A stretch of 36,976 nt of DNA from Oxalobacteraceae bacterium (GTDB lineage Bacteria; Pseudomonadota; Gammaproteobacteria; Burkholderiales; Burkholderiaceae_D), in assembly GCA_900299005.1 (NCBI GenBank), contig OMID01000097.1, positions 1 through 36,976 of the forward strand. The letters run 5' to 3'. The position numbers were made by a program, and so were the translations under genes. This document shows positions 26,597-36,943 of this stretch, in pieces. Below the pieces are notes generated by a model. It was not told the DNA's origin and did not search any database. It saw only the letters and a program-made list of their open reading frames with translations. Position 1 is the first letter of the stretch. Each line of letters opens with the position of its first letter.

Positions 26597-26773
26597 GCTT
26601 TTCTGGTTGATGGTTTTTCGTGAATCACGGAGGTGTCCATGTAGACATGTACGAAATTTGAACCAGAAAACTTATCCTTGACGACCTCTTTATCAAAGCA
26701 TCACGCAAATTTCACAATTCATTATGAGAAAAATGTTTGCGAATTGAACCGGCGCACGAATGTGCGTTTATCG
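26597..26773. promoter_or_regulatory. rpfC upstream region with inverted repeats
   Basis: AT-rich stretch between the probable rpfC start and the dnaJ terminator. It holds three inverted repeats: CATGT-AG-ACATG (26638-26649), TTTCACA-N8-TGAGAAA (26710-26731, one mismatch) and CGCAC-GAAT-GTGCG (26753-26766). The second resembles a dyad operator of CRP/FNR-like spacing but does not match the CRP/Clp consensus. No promoter is clear enough to name. Confidence 0.3.
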
Positions 26774-26798
26774 AAAAAAAGCCCGCACTAATGCGGGC
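26774..26798 (-). terminator. Rho-independent terminator of the grpE-dnaK-dnaJ run
   Basis: On the minus strand a 7-base stem GCCCGCA/TGCGGGC with a four-base loop is followed by seven T. It lies about 150 bases beyond the dnaJ stop. Confidence 0.9.
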
Positions 26799-26948
26799 AT
26801 GTCTTGCGAGATAATTATTGAAATTCTAAAAATTGAACATCGCAACAAGGTAGGATTGCTGACCAGGCGGGGATGTCGCACAGATTACCGGTGTATGGCA
26901 AGACGCTCTCAGCAACACCGGAGGCTGTGGTGAAGCGCCTCTTGTGTG
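26799..26948 (-). other. dnaJ 3' untranslated region with possible RNA structure
   Basis: 150 bases between the dnaJ stop and the terminator, without a plausible gene. Read on the minus strand, GAGGC/GCCTC and GGTGT/ACACC can pair to give two hairpins ahead of the terminator. It may be a 3' UTR or a terminator-linked small RNA; there is no family I can match. Confidence 0.3.
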
Positions 26949-28076
26949 TTACTCAAAAAATTCCTTGACCTTGTCCATCCACGATTTACTCTGCGGACTA
27001 TGCTTGGCGCCACCGGCCTGAGTGAGTTGTTCAAATTCTCGTAATAGATCTTTCTGTTTATCTGTCAGCTTAACCGGTGTTTCGACCAATACATGGCAGA
27101 ACAGATCGCCGGGGAAACCCGACCGCACACCCTTGATGCCTTTGCCTCGCAGGCGGAATGTTTTTCCCGTCTGAGTACCTTCAGGCACGGTGAATGACAC
27201 CTTACCCGACAAGGTAGGCACTTCGATCTCACCTCCCAAGGCTGCCTTGGCAAACGAGATGGGCATTTCGCAGTGAAGGTCGTCGCCATCCCGCTGGAAG
27301 ACAGCGTGCTGCTTGATGTGAATTTCCACGTACAGATCGCCGGGTGGACCGCCATTCATGCCCGGCTCGCCGTTGCCGGTAGAACGTATCCGCATACCAT
27401 CGTCGATACCGGCAGGTATTTTGACTTCCAGAGTCTTATTACGCTTCACGCGACCAGAACCCGAGCAGCTCGTGCAGGGATCTGGTATCACCTTGCCCGT
27501 GCCATGGCACTTCGGGCAGGTCTGCTGGATGCTGAAAAACCCCTGCTGCATTCTGACCTGGCCATGCCCACCGCACGTGCCACACGCGGTCGGAGAAGTC
27601 CCGGGCTTTGCCCCCGATCCATGGCAGGTTTCGCATTCACTCCATGACGGTACGCGTATCGTCGTCTCAAAACCATGGGCTGCCTGCTCGAGTGAAATGT
27701 CGAGGTTGTAGCGTAAGTCTGCGCCGCGGTACACCTGGGGTCCGCCACGGGCCCGGCCACCACCACCAAAAATATCACCGAAGATATCGCCAAAGGCATC
27801 TGAAAAACCACCGGCACCAAAGCCACCTGCGCCCCCGCCTCCCATGTTGGCATCGACGCCCGCATGACCAAACCGGTCATAAGCCTCGCGCTTCTGGGTG
27901 TCAGAGAGCATCTCGTAGGCTTCCTTGGCCTCCTTGAATTTTTCTTCGGCGCCCTTGCTGTCAGGATTGCGATCAGGATGGTATTTCATCGCAAGCTTGC
28001 GATATGCCTTCTTGATCTCCTCCTCGGACGCATTTTTTGCCACGCCGAGTATTTCGTAAAAATCGCGTTTAGCCAT
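26949..28076 (-). CDS. dnaJ: Chaperone protein DnaJ
   Basis: Hsp40 co-chaperone that delivers substrates to DnaK and stimulates its ATPase. The 375-residue protein is of full type I. The J domain holds HPD at residues 33-35. A Gly/Phe-rich linker follows (about 77-110, [18 protein letters not shown]). Four CxxCxGxG zinc motifs come next ([32 protein letters not shown]), and then the substrate-binding beta domains. The ATG at 28076 gives [12 protein letters not shown], the conserved start; the frame is open six codons further. It lies 94 bases after dnaK, without an obvious sigma-32 promoter of its own, so it is probably read from the dnaK transcript. Confidence 0.97.
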   Translation of the reverse strand: MAKRDFYEILGVAKNASEEEIKKAYRKLAMKYHPDRNPDSKGAEEKFKEAKEAYEMLSDTQKREAYDRFGHAGVDANMGGGGAGGFGAGGFSDAFGDIFGDIFGGGGRARGGPQVYRGADLRYNLDISLEQAAHGFETTIRVPSWSECETCHGSGAKPGTSPTACGTCGGHGQVRMQQGFFSIQQTCPKCHGTGKVIPDPCTSCSGSGRVKRNKTLEVKIPAGIDDGMRIRSTGNGEPGMNGGPPGDLYVEIHIKQHAVFQRDGDDLHCEMPISFAKAALGGEIEVPTLSGKVSFTVPEGTQTGKTFRLRGKGIKGVRSGFPGDLFCHVLVETPVKLTDKQKDLLREFEQLTQAGGAKHSPQSKSWMDKVKEFFE

Positions 28077-28170
28077 CTTCAAGTATCCAAGCAAAAAACC
28101 GGGCAGGAGGCAAGGTCGCGCTCCGGCCCGGCGACGTCAGCACGGCCAAGCCGCGCGACGGGGGGAGAAA

Positions 28171-30129
28171 TTATTTGTCTTTTACTTCCTTGAAGTCGGC
28201 ATCGACAACATCGTCCTCTGCGGGCTTGGCGCCGCTCTGGGCGCCGGTGCCGGCACCCGCCGCTCCAGCGGCGCCTGCCGCACCTGCCGCACCTGCCTGC
28301 TGCGCCTGCATGTCGGCATACATTTTTTCGCCGAGCTTCTGCGCTGCATCAGATAGCGCAGCCACCTTGGTATCGATAGCGGCCTTATCGCTGCCTTTCA
28401 GTGCTTCTTCCAGTTCTTTGATCGCAGCCTCGATCTTTTCTTTCTCGCCAGCGTCGAGCTTCTCGCCGTGCTCTCCCAGCGCCTTACGCGTGGAATGCAC
28501 CAGCGCATCGCCCTGATTGTGCGCTTCGGCGAGCTCTTTGAGGCGCTTGTCTTCCTCGGCATTGGCCTCGGCATCGCGCACCATACGCTGTATCTCTTCT
28601 TCGTTCAGTCCGGAGTTGGCCTTAATCGTGATCTTGTTTTCTTTACCGGTCGCCTTGTCTTTCGCGCCCACATGCAAGATGCCATTGGCGTCGATGTCGA
28701 AGGTCACCTCGATTTGGGGCGTGCCACGCGCTGACGGTGGAATACCTTCCAGATTGAACTCGCCCAAGCTCTTGTTGCCGGATGCCATTTCACGCTCACC
28801 CTGATAGACCTTGATCGTCACTGCCGGCTGGTTATCTTCGGCAGTCGAGAACACCTGACTAAACTTGGTCGGGATGGTGGTGTTCTTCTTGATCATCTTG
28901 GTCATTACGCCGCCCAGGGTTTCGATACCGAGCGACAGCGGCGTGACATCCAGCAGCAACAGGTCTTTGCGGTCACCCGAGAGTACGGATCCCTGGATCG
29001 CAGCACCAACTGCCACGGCTTCATCAGGGTTGACGTCCTTGCGCGGCTCTTTGCCAAAAAATTCCTTCACCTTCTCCTGAACCTTGGGCATGCGGGTCAT
29101 GCCACCAACGAGAATGATGTCGTCAATGTCAGATACCTTCACACCGGCATCCTGAATGGCAATGCGGCAGGGTTCGATGGTCTTTGATATGAGTTCTTCG
29201 ACCAGTGCTTCGAGTTTGGCGCGCGTGATCTTGAGGTTCAGGTGCATGGGCGCACCATTGGCCATCGCGATGTAAGGCTCATTGATCTCGGTTTGTTGCG
29301 ACGAGGACAGCTCGATCTTGGCGCGCTCTGCTGAGGCCTTGATTCGCTGCAGCGCTATCGGATCTTTCGCCAGATCGACACCATTGATTTTCTTGAACTC
29401 GTCGATGATGTGATCAATCAGACGCTGGTCGAAATCCTCCCCGCCCAGAAACGTATCGCCATTAGTGGATAAGACTTCGAACTGCATCTCGCCGTCAACA
29501 TCCGCGATCTCGATGATCGAGACATCGAATGTACCGCCACCCAGATCATAGACTGCGATCTTGCGATCACCTTTGCCCGTCTTGTCGAGACCAAAGGCCA
29601 GTGCAGCGGCCGTCGGCTCGTTGATGATGCGCTTGACATCCAGCCCGGCAATGCGCCCCGCATCTTTGGTAGCCTGACGCTGTGAATCGTTGAAGTACGC
29701 CGGGACCGTGATCACTGCTTCGGTGACTTCTTCGCCAAGATAATCCTCGGCAGTTTTTTTCATCTTGCGTAGCACTTCGGCAGATATTTGTGGCGGCGCG
29801 AGTTTCTTGCCGCGTGCCTCGACCCACGCATCGCCGTTCTCTGCCTTGGTGATCTCATAAGGCATCAGACCGATGTCTTTCTGTACTTCTTTCTCTTCGT
29901 ATTTGCGACCGATCAGTCGCTTGACGGCAAATAATGTGTTCTTGGGATTGGTGACTGCCTGACGCTTGGCCGGAGCGCCGACGAGAATCTCACCATCTTC
30001 CTGGTAGGCGATGATCGAGGGCGTGGTGCGCGCACCCTCGGAATTTTCGATAACCTTGGGCTGGCCGCCCTCCATGATGGAGACGCAGGAATTGGTCGTT
30101 CCCAGGTCAATGCCGATAATCTTTCCCAT
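28171..30129 (-). CDS. dnaK: Chaperone protein DnaK (Hsp70)
   Basis: ATP-dependent Hsp70 chaperone, 652 residues. The start [16 protein letters not shown] is diagnostic. Further signatures are [46 protein letters not shown] and [13 protein letters not shown]. The substrate-binding domain has [15 protein letters not shown]. After the helical lid comes a Gly/Ala run (GAAGAAGAAGAAG) and the conserved acidic end [15 protein letters not shown]. It lies 136 bases after grpE, and a sigma-32 promoter is found in that gap (30196-30223), so it can be transcribed both with and without grpE. Confidence 0.98.
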   Translation of the reverse strand: MGKIIGIDLGTTNSCVSIMEGGQPKVIENSEGARTTPSIIAYQEDGEILVGAPAKRQAVTNPKNTLFAVKRLIGRKYEEKEVQKDIGLMPYEITKAENGDAWVEARGKKLAPPQISAEVLRKMKKTAEDYLGEEVTEAVITVPAYFNDSQRQATKDAGRIAGLDVKRIINEPTAAALAFGLDKTGKGDRKIAVYDLGGGTFDVSIIEIADVDGEMQFEVLSTNGDTFLGGEDFDQRLIDHIIDEFKKINGVDLAKDPIALQRIKASAERAKIELSSSQQTEINEPYIAMANGAPMHLNLKITRAKLEALVEELISKTIEPCRIAIQDAGVKVSDIDDIILVGGMTRMPKVQEKVKEFFGKEPRKDVNPDEAVAVGAAIQGSVLSGDRKDLLLLDVTPLSLGIETLGGVMTKMIKKNTTIPTKFSQVFSTAEDNQPAVTIKVYQGEREMASGNKSLGEFNLEGIPPSARGTPQIEVTFDIDANGILHVGAKDKATGKENKITIKANSGLNEEEIQRMVRDAEANAEEDKRLKELAEAHNQGDALVHSTRKALGEHGEKLDAGEKEKIEAAIKELEEALKGSDKAAIDTKVAALSDAAQKLGEKMYADMQAQQAGAAGAAGAAGAAGAGTGAQSGAKPAEDDVVDADFKEVKDK

Positions 30130-30195
30130 GATGATTTCCCTTCAAAAACTGTAATTAGTCCAAATCGGGCGACGCTTGGTGTTCTGTTGGTTCTG

Positions 30196-30223
30196 ATATG
30201 TGGCGCCACGCCGGGGTTTCAAG
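30196..30223 (-). promoter_or_regulatory. Heat-shock (sigma-32) promoter of dnaK
   Basis: On the minus strand a -35 element CTTGAAA (30217-30223) and a -10 element CCACATAT (30196-30203) are separated by 13 bases. This is close to the sigma-32 consensus CTTGAAA, 11-16 bases, CCCCATnT. It lies about 65 bases before the dnaK start codon. Confidence 0.75.
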
Positions 30224-30265
30224 CGGATCTTTCTGCGCGAGCTGCCGGGTCGTTCTCGGCGGGAC

Positions 30266-30856
30266 TCACTGAGAGACAGTCACTAGCGCAGGCCGCAACA
30301 GGCGGTCGGCAATCATGTAACCCTTCTGCAGCACCGTCACGATGGTGTTTGCCTCCTGATCCGCTGCCACCATCGAAATAGCCTGATGCTTCATGGGATC
30401 GAGCTTCTCCCCAGGCTGAGGGTTCACCTCGATGAGGCGGTTTTTCTCGAAGGCAGCGGATAGCTGCTTCAAGGTCATGTCCACACCTTCTCGTAAGGAT
30501 TCAAGCGAGGGGGTCTCGATCTTCAGCGCGATCTCGAGACTGTCCTTGGCGGGAAGCAAAGCCTCGGCAAACCCTTCGACAGCAAACTTGTGGGCCTTGG
30601 CGATATCTTCCTGGGCGCGGCGGCGCACGTTTTCCATCTCGGCCTTGGCGCGCAGAAAGGCATCCTGCATCTCGTTGGCTCTGGCCTCAGCCTCGGCAAG
30701 ACGCTGGGCGAGATCGGGCTCGGCGCCTCTCGCCTGGGCTTCTGGCGGTTCTGCGGGGGTCACCTGCGCTGCTTCGGGCGCATCGATCTCCTGCGGCGAA
30801 GGCTGGGGGTTAGGCTGAGAATTCGGCTTGGAACTCGGCTGCTCGCCCTGATTCAT
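30266..30856 (-). CDS. grpE: Nucleotide exchange factor GrpE
   Basis: Nucleotide exchange factor of DnaK. The protein has 196 residues. A polar, Pro/Gln/Glu-rich N-terminal tail (about 1-45) leads into a long coiled coil ([32 protein letters not shown], given in part as [20 protein letters not shown]). The C-terminal beta domain holds [19 protein letters not shown] and [18 protein letters not shown]. The frame is open far upstream, but GGAGATTTTATG marks the ATG at 30856 and the upstream part holds the promoter. It is the first gene of grpE-dnaK-dnaJ. Confidence 0.96.
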   Translation of the reverse strand: MNQGEQPSSKPNSQPNPQPSPQEIDAPEAAQVTPAEPPEAQARGAEPDLAQRLAEAEARANEMQDAFLRAKAEMENVRRRAQEDIAKAHKFAVEGFAEALLPAKDSLEIALKIETPSLESLREGVDMTLKQLSAAFEKNRLIEVNPQPGEKLDPMKHQAISMVAADQEANTIVTVLQKGYMIADRLLRPALVTVSQ

Positions 30857-30900
30857 AAAATCTCCAACAAATTCAATGGCTTGAAATAACACTGGGAGGG

Positions 30901-30928
30901 ATATGGGGATCAGCGTGGGCTTTTCAAG
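30901..30928 (-). promoter_or_regulatory. Heat-shock (sigma-32) promoter of grpE
   Basis: On the minus strand CTTGAAA (30922-30928) and CCCCATAT (30901-30908) are separated by 13 bases, an almost perfect sigma-32 promoter. It lies about 45 bases before the grpE start codon and directly behind the hemH terminator. No CIRCE (TTAGCACTC-N9-GAGTGCTAA) is seen nearby, so control here is by sigma-32 and probably not by HrcA. Confidence 0.88.
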
Positions 30929-30949
30929 CGCCGGTATCCTGATCCCTTG

Positions 30950-30974
30950 AAAAAAATCGGGGTCCAGGGACCCC
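30950..30974 (-). terminator. Rho-independent terminator of hemH
   Basis: On the minus strand a perfect 7-base stem GGGGTCC/GGACCCC with a two-base loop is followed by GA and seven T. It lies about 160 bases beyond the hemH stop and just ahead of the grpE promoter, so it separates the two units. Confidence 0.85.
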
Positions 30975-31136
30975 AAAGACTCGGATAAGGGATGGCACCA
31001 AGCAGGTGCTGACCTGGCAAAAACGCGAGCTTTCGTCAATCAAAACGGGCGAATCTGCTCTTGTCGTGATTTGATGGACTCTTGCGTCGCACAGCTGTGC
31101 TGAGCAGAGGTGGTGAAAGCGGGTTTTTCAGCGTCC

Positions 31137-32243
31137 CTAGTCTGCTGCCCCGAGCTCCAGTGCTCTTTGGCGCCCAACCAGCGCATCAGCCTGACGGTGT
31201 TGCCGACCATTGAGTTCCCCGCCCGTTGGCCAGCCCCCCGTGTGTTTTTCGACCAGATCGGCCATGGCCTCTATCCACTGCGGAAGCTCGTTCAGGCAGG
31301 GGATGTAGTGAAACTCTTTGCCGCCAGCATGCAAAAAATCTTCTTTTGCCTCCATCGCAATTTCTTCCAGAGTTTCCAGGCAGTCGCTCACAAAGCCTGG
31401 ACACATCACGTCAACGCGCGCAAGGCCTTGCTGTCCCAGCGCCTGAAGTGTCGGCGCCGTGTAAGGTTGAAGCCACTCTGCTTTGCCAAAGCGGGACTGG
31501 AAGGTGACCAGATATTCCTCTTTCGAGAGCCCCAGCGCCTCACTCAGCAGGCGCGCCGTCTTGTAGCATTCGCAGTGATAGGGATCGCCCAGCAGCAGCG
31601 TGCGCTTGGGAACACCGTGGAAACTCATCACCAGCTTGTCGGGCCGTCCGTACTGCTCCCAGTGCGCACGGACTGTCGCAGCGAGCGCCTGGATATATCC
31701 GCTCTCATCGTGATAATGCTTGATGAGTCTGAGCTCAGGCGCATTCCGCACCCGCGTGTAATGGGAAAACACCGTATCGAAAATTGATGCGGTGGTCGTT
31801 CCCGAGTACTGCGGATAGGCAGGCAGCACTAAGATGCGATCGCAGCCTTCGGCCTTGAGACGCTCAAGGACATCAGGCAGCGCAGGATTGCCGTACCTCA
31901 TGGCGACCGCCACATGCACATCCCGGCCTCGCGCACTCAACAGCGATTGCAGCAAAGCCGCCTGTCGCTCGGTATGCACTTTCAGGGGAGAGCCGTGCTC
32001 GGTCCAGATGGAGGCATATTTCTCGGCCGACTGGCGAGAACGGAAAGGCAGGATGATGCCGTTGAGGATGATCCACCAGATCAGCCTGGGAATTTCGACG
32101 ACACGTGGGTCCGAGAGAAATTGCTTGAGATAGACCTTCACCGCTGCCGGGGTGGGCGCATCAGGCGTGCCAAGGTTGGCTAGCACAACCGCTGTCCGGC
32201 TAACATTTCCATGGCGATGCGAAGGTTCAGGGTTGAAGCCCAT
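31137..32243 (-). CDS. hemH: Ferrochelatase
   Basis: Final enzyme of haem synthesis; it inserts ferrous iron into protoporphyrin IX. It has 368 residues. Motifs in order are [32 protein letters not shown] (in part: [19 protein letters not shown]), [16 protein letters not shown], the active-site histidine block [21 protein letters not shown] and [15 protein letters not shown], followed by [15 protein letters not shown] with the conserved catalytic glutamate. The C-terminal tail ([18 protein letters not shown]) is variable. Its start is 69 bases after recN. The region between hemH and grpE holds a terminator and a heat-shock promoter. Confidence 0.97.
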   Translation of the reverse strand: MGFNPEPSHRHGNVSRTAVVLANLGTPDAPTPAAVKVYLKQFLSDPRVVEIPRLIWWIILNGIILPFRSRQSAEKYASIWTEHGSPLKVHTERQAALLQSLLSARGRDVHVAVAMRYGNPALPDVLERLKAEGCDRILVLPAYPQYSGTTTASIFDTVFSHYTRVRNAPELRLIKHYHDESGYIQALAATVRAHWEQYGRPDKLVMSFHGVPKRTLLLGDPYHCECYKTARLLSEALGLSKEEYLVTFQSRFGKAEWLQPYTAPTLQALGQQGLARVDVMCPGFVSDCLETLEEIAMEAKEDFLHAGGKEFHYIPCLNELPQWIEAMADLVEKHTGGWPTGGELNGRQHRQADALVGRQRALELGAAD

Positions 32244-32312
32244 CGAAGACTGCCTTTCTGTCCGATCTTGAGGTGGTGAGCGGCCGCTGCCGGGCGCGCT
32301 GCGCGCAATGCA

Positions 32313-33971
32313 TCAGGAAGCCAGCAGTTCCCTCGCGTGCTTGCGGGTAGTCGCCGTGATTTCCAGGCCGCCGAGCATACGCGCAATTTCCTCAACGCGC
32401 TCGGCGAGGGGCAAAGCGAGGATGTGCGACACGGTGCGGCCATTGGCCATGGTGCCTTTGCTGACCTGAAAATGCTGGGCAGCCTGACTCGCCACCTGAG
32501 GAAGATGAGTCACGCAGAGCACCTGCCTGTCCTGCCCCAGACGCCGAAGCAGGCGACCGACCACCTCGGCCACACCGCCGCCGATGCCACTGTCGACTTC
32601 ATCGAAAATCAGCGTCGGTGTCGACGTCGCACTCGAAGCGATCACCGAGATGGCAAGAGCGATGCGTGCCAATTCGCCACCCGATGCCACTTTGGCCAGG
32701 GGCCGCGGTGTGGTGCCCGCATGACCCGCCACCAGAAACTCGACCTGTTCCAGACCATGGGCCGCAGGATCGGCAGGGTGTAATGCGATATCAAACCGGC
32801 CGCCGGACATGGACAAGTCCTGCATTGCAGCGGTGACGGCCGATGAGAGCGACTTTGCCGCTTTGGCCCGTGCCTTCGATAGTGCCTGTGCAAGTGATTG
32901 ATAGGCCTGCGCCCGTTTTTCTTCCTGCGCACGTAACGCATCGAGATCGCTGGCGTCGGCCAGTTGCGCGAGCCGCTCAGAGAGGCTCTCGAATTCGGAT
33001 GGCAGATCATCCGGGGCGACATGAAACCTGCGGGACGCCGAATGAATGGCCTCCAGCCTTGCCTCGACAGTACGCAACCGCTCGGGATCGAGCTCGATTC
33101 TTCCCAGATAATCATTGAGCGCGTATACGGCTTCCTGAAGCTGGATGCGCGCCGGTTCGAGGGCCTCAAGCACCGGCCTGAGCTTGTCATCGATGTCGAT
33201 CAGCTTGTTTAACTTCAGGACTAACGATGTCAGCTGCGAGAGGATCGGACTGGATTCGGATTCGGAGAGTACCTCGATGGCCTGACGGGCGCCTTCGATG
33301 AGGCTGGCCGCATGGGACAGCCTACTGTGCTCGTTGCTGATCTCAGCCCATTCGCCCGCACGCACTGCGAGTTTTTCCAGTTCGCCGACTTGCCACTCCA
33401 AGCGCTCGCGTTCGAGCAGCACATTCCTGGCATCGCGCTCGAATGCTTCCCGCTGCCTGGCCAGTGCACGCCAGCTTTTATAGGCCGAAGCAACGGCTTT
33501 CGCGTCTTCCTGCAAACCGGCATGCGCATCCAGCAGCATGCGTTGCGCATCTGCCTTCATCAGGGACTGGTGCGCATGCTGGCCGTGGATATCCACCAGC
33601 ATCTCGCCAACGTCGCGCAACTGCGTGATCGTGGCAGTCACGCCGTTGATAAAGGCTTTCGAGCGACCGCTGTTATCGATCACCCGACGCAGCAGCAGTT
33701 GTCCGTTCTCGCTGGGGAATTCATGCGTGTCGAGCCACTGCAGTAGCGCACTACTAAATTGACCAGCGAACTCGGCGGCAATATCCGCGCGTGCGGCACC
33801 TTCACGCACGACACTCGCATCACCGCGACCGCCCAACGCCAGCGTCAGTGCATCGATCAATATGGATTTGCCCGCACCGGTTTCGCCGGTGAAGACCGTG
33901 AAGCCTGCCGCAAGATCGAGCTCGATCGCATCGACGATCACGAAATCACGAATGACGAGGGTTCGAAGCAT
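32313..33971 (-). CDS. recN: DNA repair protein RecN
   Basis: SMC-like ATPase of double-strand break repair. The protein has 552 residues. Walker A is GETGAGKS (residues 29-36), a central coiled coil spans about 150-370, and the C-terminal half holds the ABC signature ASGGELARIALAIS and Walker B LIFDEVDSGIGG, then THLPQVASQA. The ATG at 33971 (MLRTLVIRDFVI) is the conserved start; the frame is open seven codons further. No LexA box is seen in the 47 bases after nadK, unlike in E. coli, so SOS control, if any, would act from further upstream. Confidence 0.97.
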   Translation of the reverse strand: MLRTLVIRDFVIVDAIELDLAAGFTVFTGETGAGKSILIDALTLALGGRGDASVVREGAARADIAAEFAGQFSSALLQWLDTHEFPSENGQLLLRRVIDNSGRSKAFINGVTATITQLRDVGEMLVDIHGQHAHQSLMKADAQRMLLDAHAGLQEDAKAVASAYKSWRALARQREAFERDARNVLLERERLEWQVGELEKLAVRAGEWAEISNEHSRLSHAASLIEGARQAIEVLSESESSPILSQLTSLVLKLNKLIDIDDKLRPVLEALEPARIQLQEAVYALNDYLGRIELDPERLRTVEARLEAIHSASRRFHVAPDDLPSEFESLSERLAQLADASDLDALRAQEEKRAQAYQSLAQALSKARAKAAKSLSSAVTAAMQDLSMSGGRFDIALHPADPAAHGLEQVEFLVAGHAGTTPRPLAKVASGGELARIALAISVIASSATSTPTLIFDEVDSGIGGGVAEVVGRLLRRLGQDRQVLCVTHLPQVASQAAQHFQVSKGTMANGRTVSHILALPLAERVEEIARMLGGLEITATTRKHARELLAS

Positions 33972-34018
33972 GAGTAGAGTCGGACCAGACAATAGCGGGA
34001 GTGGTTCCGAAGAAGCCC

Positions 34019-34933
34019 CTATTTTAGCTGGCCGAGCACCGAGGGATATTCGTTCCAGTGAAGCTTCTCGCGCAGCGTGTGGTAGTAGCTCCAGCCTTCC
34101 GGATGTAGGAAATGCACCGAATGCTCGGACCGACGCACAATGACCCTATCGTGGTGCTGGAGGCTGGTGAGCGACTGCATGTCAAAGTTGACGCTGCAAT
34201 CGCGCCCGCTGGCCAACTCGATTTGGATCTCGCAGCTATCGGAGAGCACAATCGGACGGTTGGACAAGGCATGCGGCGCTATGGGGACCAGCACAATGCC
34301 CCCCAGCCCAGGATGCAAGATCGGCCCGCCGGCGGACAAAGCATAGGCGGTCGATCCGGTTGGTGTGGAGATGATCAGGCCGTCGGATCGCTGGTTGTAC
34401 ATGAAATGACCGTCGACCATCACGCAAAGTTCAACCATGCCAGCGCCGGCACCTCGCGCGACCACCACATCATTGAACGCTACTGCGCGAAATATTTCCT
34501 GCCCGTCGCGCTCAACGATACCCTCAAGCAGCGAGCGCGATTCGGAGACGAGTTGTCCGTCAAGCACGTCGCTCAGCGTGGGAAGCATGCGCTCGAGCGG
34601 GATATCGGTCATGAACCCCAGGCGGCCCTGGTTCACGCCAATCAGTGGCACGTTAAATGGCGCCAACTGCCGGGCAATGCCCAACATGGTGCCGTCACCA
34701 CCGAGGACGATAGCGACATCGGCGCTGGCACCAATCTCGGCTGTGGTCATCGCAGCGACATGCGGGATGCCGAGCTCTTGCGCCGTGACCGTATCGGCCA
34801 GCAGCTGGTGACCACGCTTTTCAAGAAATGCTGCTAGCTCGAGCAACGCCGTGCCCGCACCGGCATCACCGTGCTTGCCGATGATGGCGACAGTATGAAA
34901 GCGCTTGCCGGGGGAATGCGATGCTCGGGCCAT
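34019..34933 (-). CDS. nadK: NAD kinase
   Basis: ATP-dependent kinase that makes NADP from NAD. It has 304 residues. GGDGT is at residues 78-82 ([14 protein letters not shown]); then [29 protein letters not shown], and [22 protein letters not shown] follow, all family hallmarks. The start [20 protein letters not shown] leaves 13 polar residues before the fold. It is divergent from the HAD gene, with only some 20-50 bases between starts, and is upstream of recN by 47 bases, so the two are probably one operon. Confidence 0.96.
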   Translation of the reverse strand: MARASHSPGKRFHTVAIIGKHGDAGAGTALLELAAFLEKRGHQLLADTVTAQELGIPHVAAMTTAEIGASADVAIVLGGDGTMLGIARQLAPFNVPLIGVNQGRLGFMTDIPLERMLPTLSDVLDGQLVSESRSLLEGIVERDGQEIFRAVAFNDVVVARGAGAGMVELCVMVDGHFMYNQRSDGLIISTPTGSTAYALSAGGPILHPGLGGIVLVPIAPHALSNRPIVLSDSCEIQIELASGRDCSVNFDMQSLTSLQHHDRVIVRRSEHSVHFLHPEGWSYYHTLREKLHWNEYPSVLGQLK

Positions 34934-34952
34934 GCGGCAAATTAGACCATAA

Positions 34953-35720
34953 TTGCCCGATCCAACAAAACTTCAGTCGTTGACGGTGGCCCCAGAAGAT
35001 AGCTCGATTGATGCAGCAACACCCCTCGCTGCCATTCTTTTTGATCTGGACGATACGCTGTGGCCGATCGCGCCCGTCATCGCTCGGGCAGAACATCGGC
35101 TGTTCGACTGGATACAAGCGCATGCCGCGCCCGTCGCTGAACGTTACAGCATCGAGGCCCTACGCGCGCGAAGATCTAAGCTGATGCAGGATCATCCCCC
35201 GCTGCGTGCGGATCTGGTGGCTCTCCGGCACCTATGCCTCTCCGAGGCCTTCGCTGCCTGCGGCGTCGAACTAACGAAGGTCGACGAAGCCATGACAGTT
35301 TTCACCAGTGCGCGAAATCAGGTGACCTGTTTTGCTGAGGTCAGCGACTGCCTTCCCCGGTTGTCCCAACGCATACGCATCGGGTCGCTAACCAATGGGG
35401 CGGCTAATCTTGACCAGATCGGACTTGCCGGGCATTTCGAGGTAAATATCGCAGCGCATCAGCTGGGTGCAGTCAAACCTGATCCGGCAATCTTCCTTCA
35501 CGCCTGCGACGCGCTCAGACTCCGGCCCGAACAGGTGGCTTATGTCGGAGACGACCTCAGGCTGGATGTCGAGGGCGCGCAAAAAGCCGGGCTGACCGGA
35601 CTCTGGATGAACCGCACGGGCCGGCCGATACCCGCCGAACTGGCACACATCCGTCCTGACCACAGTCTGCAGTCGCTGCACGATCTCCTGGACTGGCTGG
35701 ACGGCCGCAGCCCGCCTTAG
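34953..35720 (+). CDS. HAD family hydrolase (YjjG/YigB-like)
   Basis: Probable phosphatase of the haloacid dehalogenase superfamily, 255 residues if read from the TTG at 34953. Motif I is LFDLDDTLW, motif II the Ser in [10 protein letters not shown], motif III the Lys in [13 protein letters not shown], motif [18 protein letters not shown] helical cap (about residues 48-120) places it in subfamily IA, near pyrimidine or FMN phosphatases. The start is uncertain: no ATG exists before motif I; TTG at 34980 and GTG at 34986 are alternatives. It reads away from nadK and towards hrcA. Confidence 0.88.
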   Translation: MPDPTKLQSLTVAPEDSSIDAATPLAAILFDLDDTLWPIAPVIARAEHRLFDWIQAHAAPVAERYSIEALRARRSKLMQDHPPLRADLVALRHLCLSEAFAACGVELTKVDEAMTVFTSARNQVTCFAEVSDCLPRLSQRIRIGSLTNGAANLDQIGLAGHFEVNIAAHQLGAVKPDPAIFLHACDALRLRPEQVAYVGDDLRLDVEGAQKAGLTGLWMNRTGRPIPAELAHIRPDHSLQSLHDLLDWLDGRSPP

Positions 35721-35774
35721 CCGCTGCCCGTGAATCGGCTGGCGCACCGGCATCAGCCTCGCTAGAATAGGATC

Positions 35775-36788
35775 ATGCAACTCGATATTCGCGCACAAAC
35801 GCTGTTAAAAGCCCTGGTCGAGCGCTACATTGCCGATGGTCAGCCTGTGGGATCGCGCGCACTGGCAAAAATCTCGGGCCTGGAGCTATCCCCCGCCGCC
35901 ATCCGCAACATCATGTCGGATCTGGAGGAACTCGGACTCGTCGCGAGCCCGCACACCTCGGCCGGGCGGATACCCACGCCGCGCGGCTACCGGCTCTTCG
36001 TTGACAGTCTGCTCACGGTACAAGTCATCGACGAAAGCACGGTTGAATCCCGACTCCAGGCGAGTGCCTCCCCACAGAAAATCATCGCCAGTGCAGCGCA
36101 AGTGCTCTCGTCGCTGTCGCAATTCGCAGGCGTCGTACTAGCGCCTCGTCGCGAGACCGCATTCCAGCAGATTGAATTCGTTCGGCTCTCTGCCAAGCGC
36201 ATTCTAGTGGTGATCGTTGCACCGACGGGTGATGTGCAAAACCGACTCCTCTTGACGGAAACCGATTACACCCCCGGACAGCTGACGGAAGCCGCCAACT
36301 ATATCAACCAGCATTACGCGGGACTCTCGTTTGACCAAGTCAAAATCAAGCTGAACGAAGAACTTAAACAGCTCAGAAACGACATGATGCAGCTGATGCA
36401 GGCCGCCGTCGCCGCAGGCAGCGATGCAATGACCGAAGACAGCGACGATGTCGTGATTTCGGGGGAACGCAACCTGCTCTCCGTCACCGACCTGTCGTCA
36501 AATATGAGCTCGCTGCGCAAGCTATTCGATATCTTTGAACAAAAAACCAGCCTCGCCCTGCTCCTTGACAGCTCAAGCAAAGCCAGTGGCGTGCAGATCT
36601 TCATCGGTGGCGAATCGCAGCTGGTGCCGCTGGAAGAAATGAGCGTGGTGACCGCACCCTACGAAACGAATGGACGTATTGTCGGCACGCTGGGCGTGAT
36701 TGGACCGACCCGAATGGCCTACGAGCGCGTGATTCCCATCGTGGACATTACCGCCCGCCTGCTCTCCAACGCGCTGTCACATTCCTGA
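35775..36788 (+). CDS. hrcA: Heat-inducible transcription repressor HrcA
   Basis: Repressor that binds CIRCE operators, usually ahead of groESL or dnaK genes, and is itself kept active by GroEL. It has 337 residues. The winged helix at the N terminus reads [23 protein letters not shown] (in part: [16 protein letters not shown]), [18 protein letters not shown] and [23 protein letters not shown]-like domain follows, ending in [26 protein letters not shown] lies just before the ATG. It is 54 bases after the HAD gene. No CIRCE element is visible in the window, so its target is probably groESL elsewhere. Confidence 0.96.
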   Translation: MQLDIRAQTLLKALVERYIADGQPVGSRALAKISGLELSPAAIRNIMSDLEELGLVASPHTSAGRIPTPRGYRLFVDSLLTVQVIDESTVESRLQASASPQKIIASAAQVLSSLSQFAGVVLAPRRETAFQQIEFVRLSAKRILVVIVAPTGDVQNRLLLTETDYTPGQLTEAANYINQHYAGLSFDQVKIKLNEELKQLRNDMMQLMQAAVAAGSDAMTEDSDDVVISGERNLLSVTDLSSNMSSLRKLFDIFEQKTSLALLLDSSSKASGVQIFIGGESQLVPLEEMSVVTAPYETNGRIVGTLGVIGPTRMAYERVIPIVDITARLLSNALSHS

Positions 36789-36842
36789 GCATCTGGCGCC
36801 TCCCGGCAGGAGGGTGGTAACCGCGCGACCTCACCAAAAAAA

Positions 36843-36943
36843 CGTCATCCCGGCGCACGCCGGGATCCATCGTTGTGGGCTGCGGGCTTTTCTACGAGGC
36901 CGGAAGTCTTTGTGCATGGATCCCGGCTTTCGCCGGGATGACG
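36843..36943. repeat. Large inverted repeat behind hrcA
   Basis: Two 28-base arms, 36843-36870 and 36916-36943, are reverse complements but for the central four or five bases. Each arm is itself a hairpin of the type CATCCCGGC-n-GCCGGGAT. About 45 bases lie between. This resembles the dispersed non-coding repeats found many times in proteobacterial chromosomes. It may also act as a transcription end for hrcA, though no T tract follows. Confidence 0.85.

Noticed and set aside
26828-26882. Possible third, decayed copy of the MSAAKQR repeat behind dnaJ
   Set aside because: About 24 of 38 bases agree with the core by eye, mostly in the GGCGGGGA stretch; the frame has a stop and the termini are missing. 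Too weak to call.
30130-31136. CIRCE operator near grpE and dnaK
   Set aside because: Looked for TTAGCACTC and GAGTGCTAA on both strands and did not find them; sigma-32 promoters explain the control.
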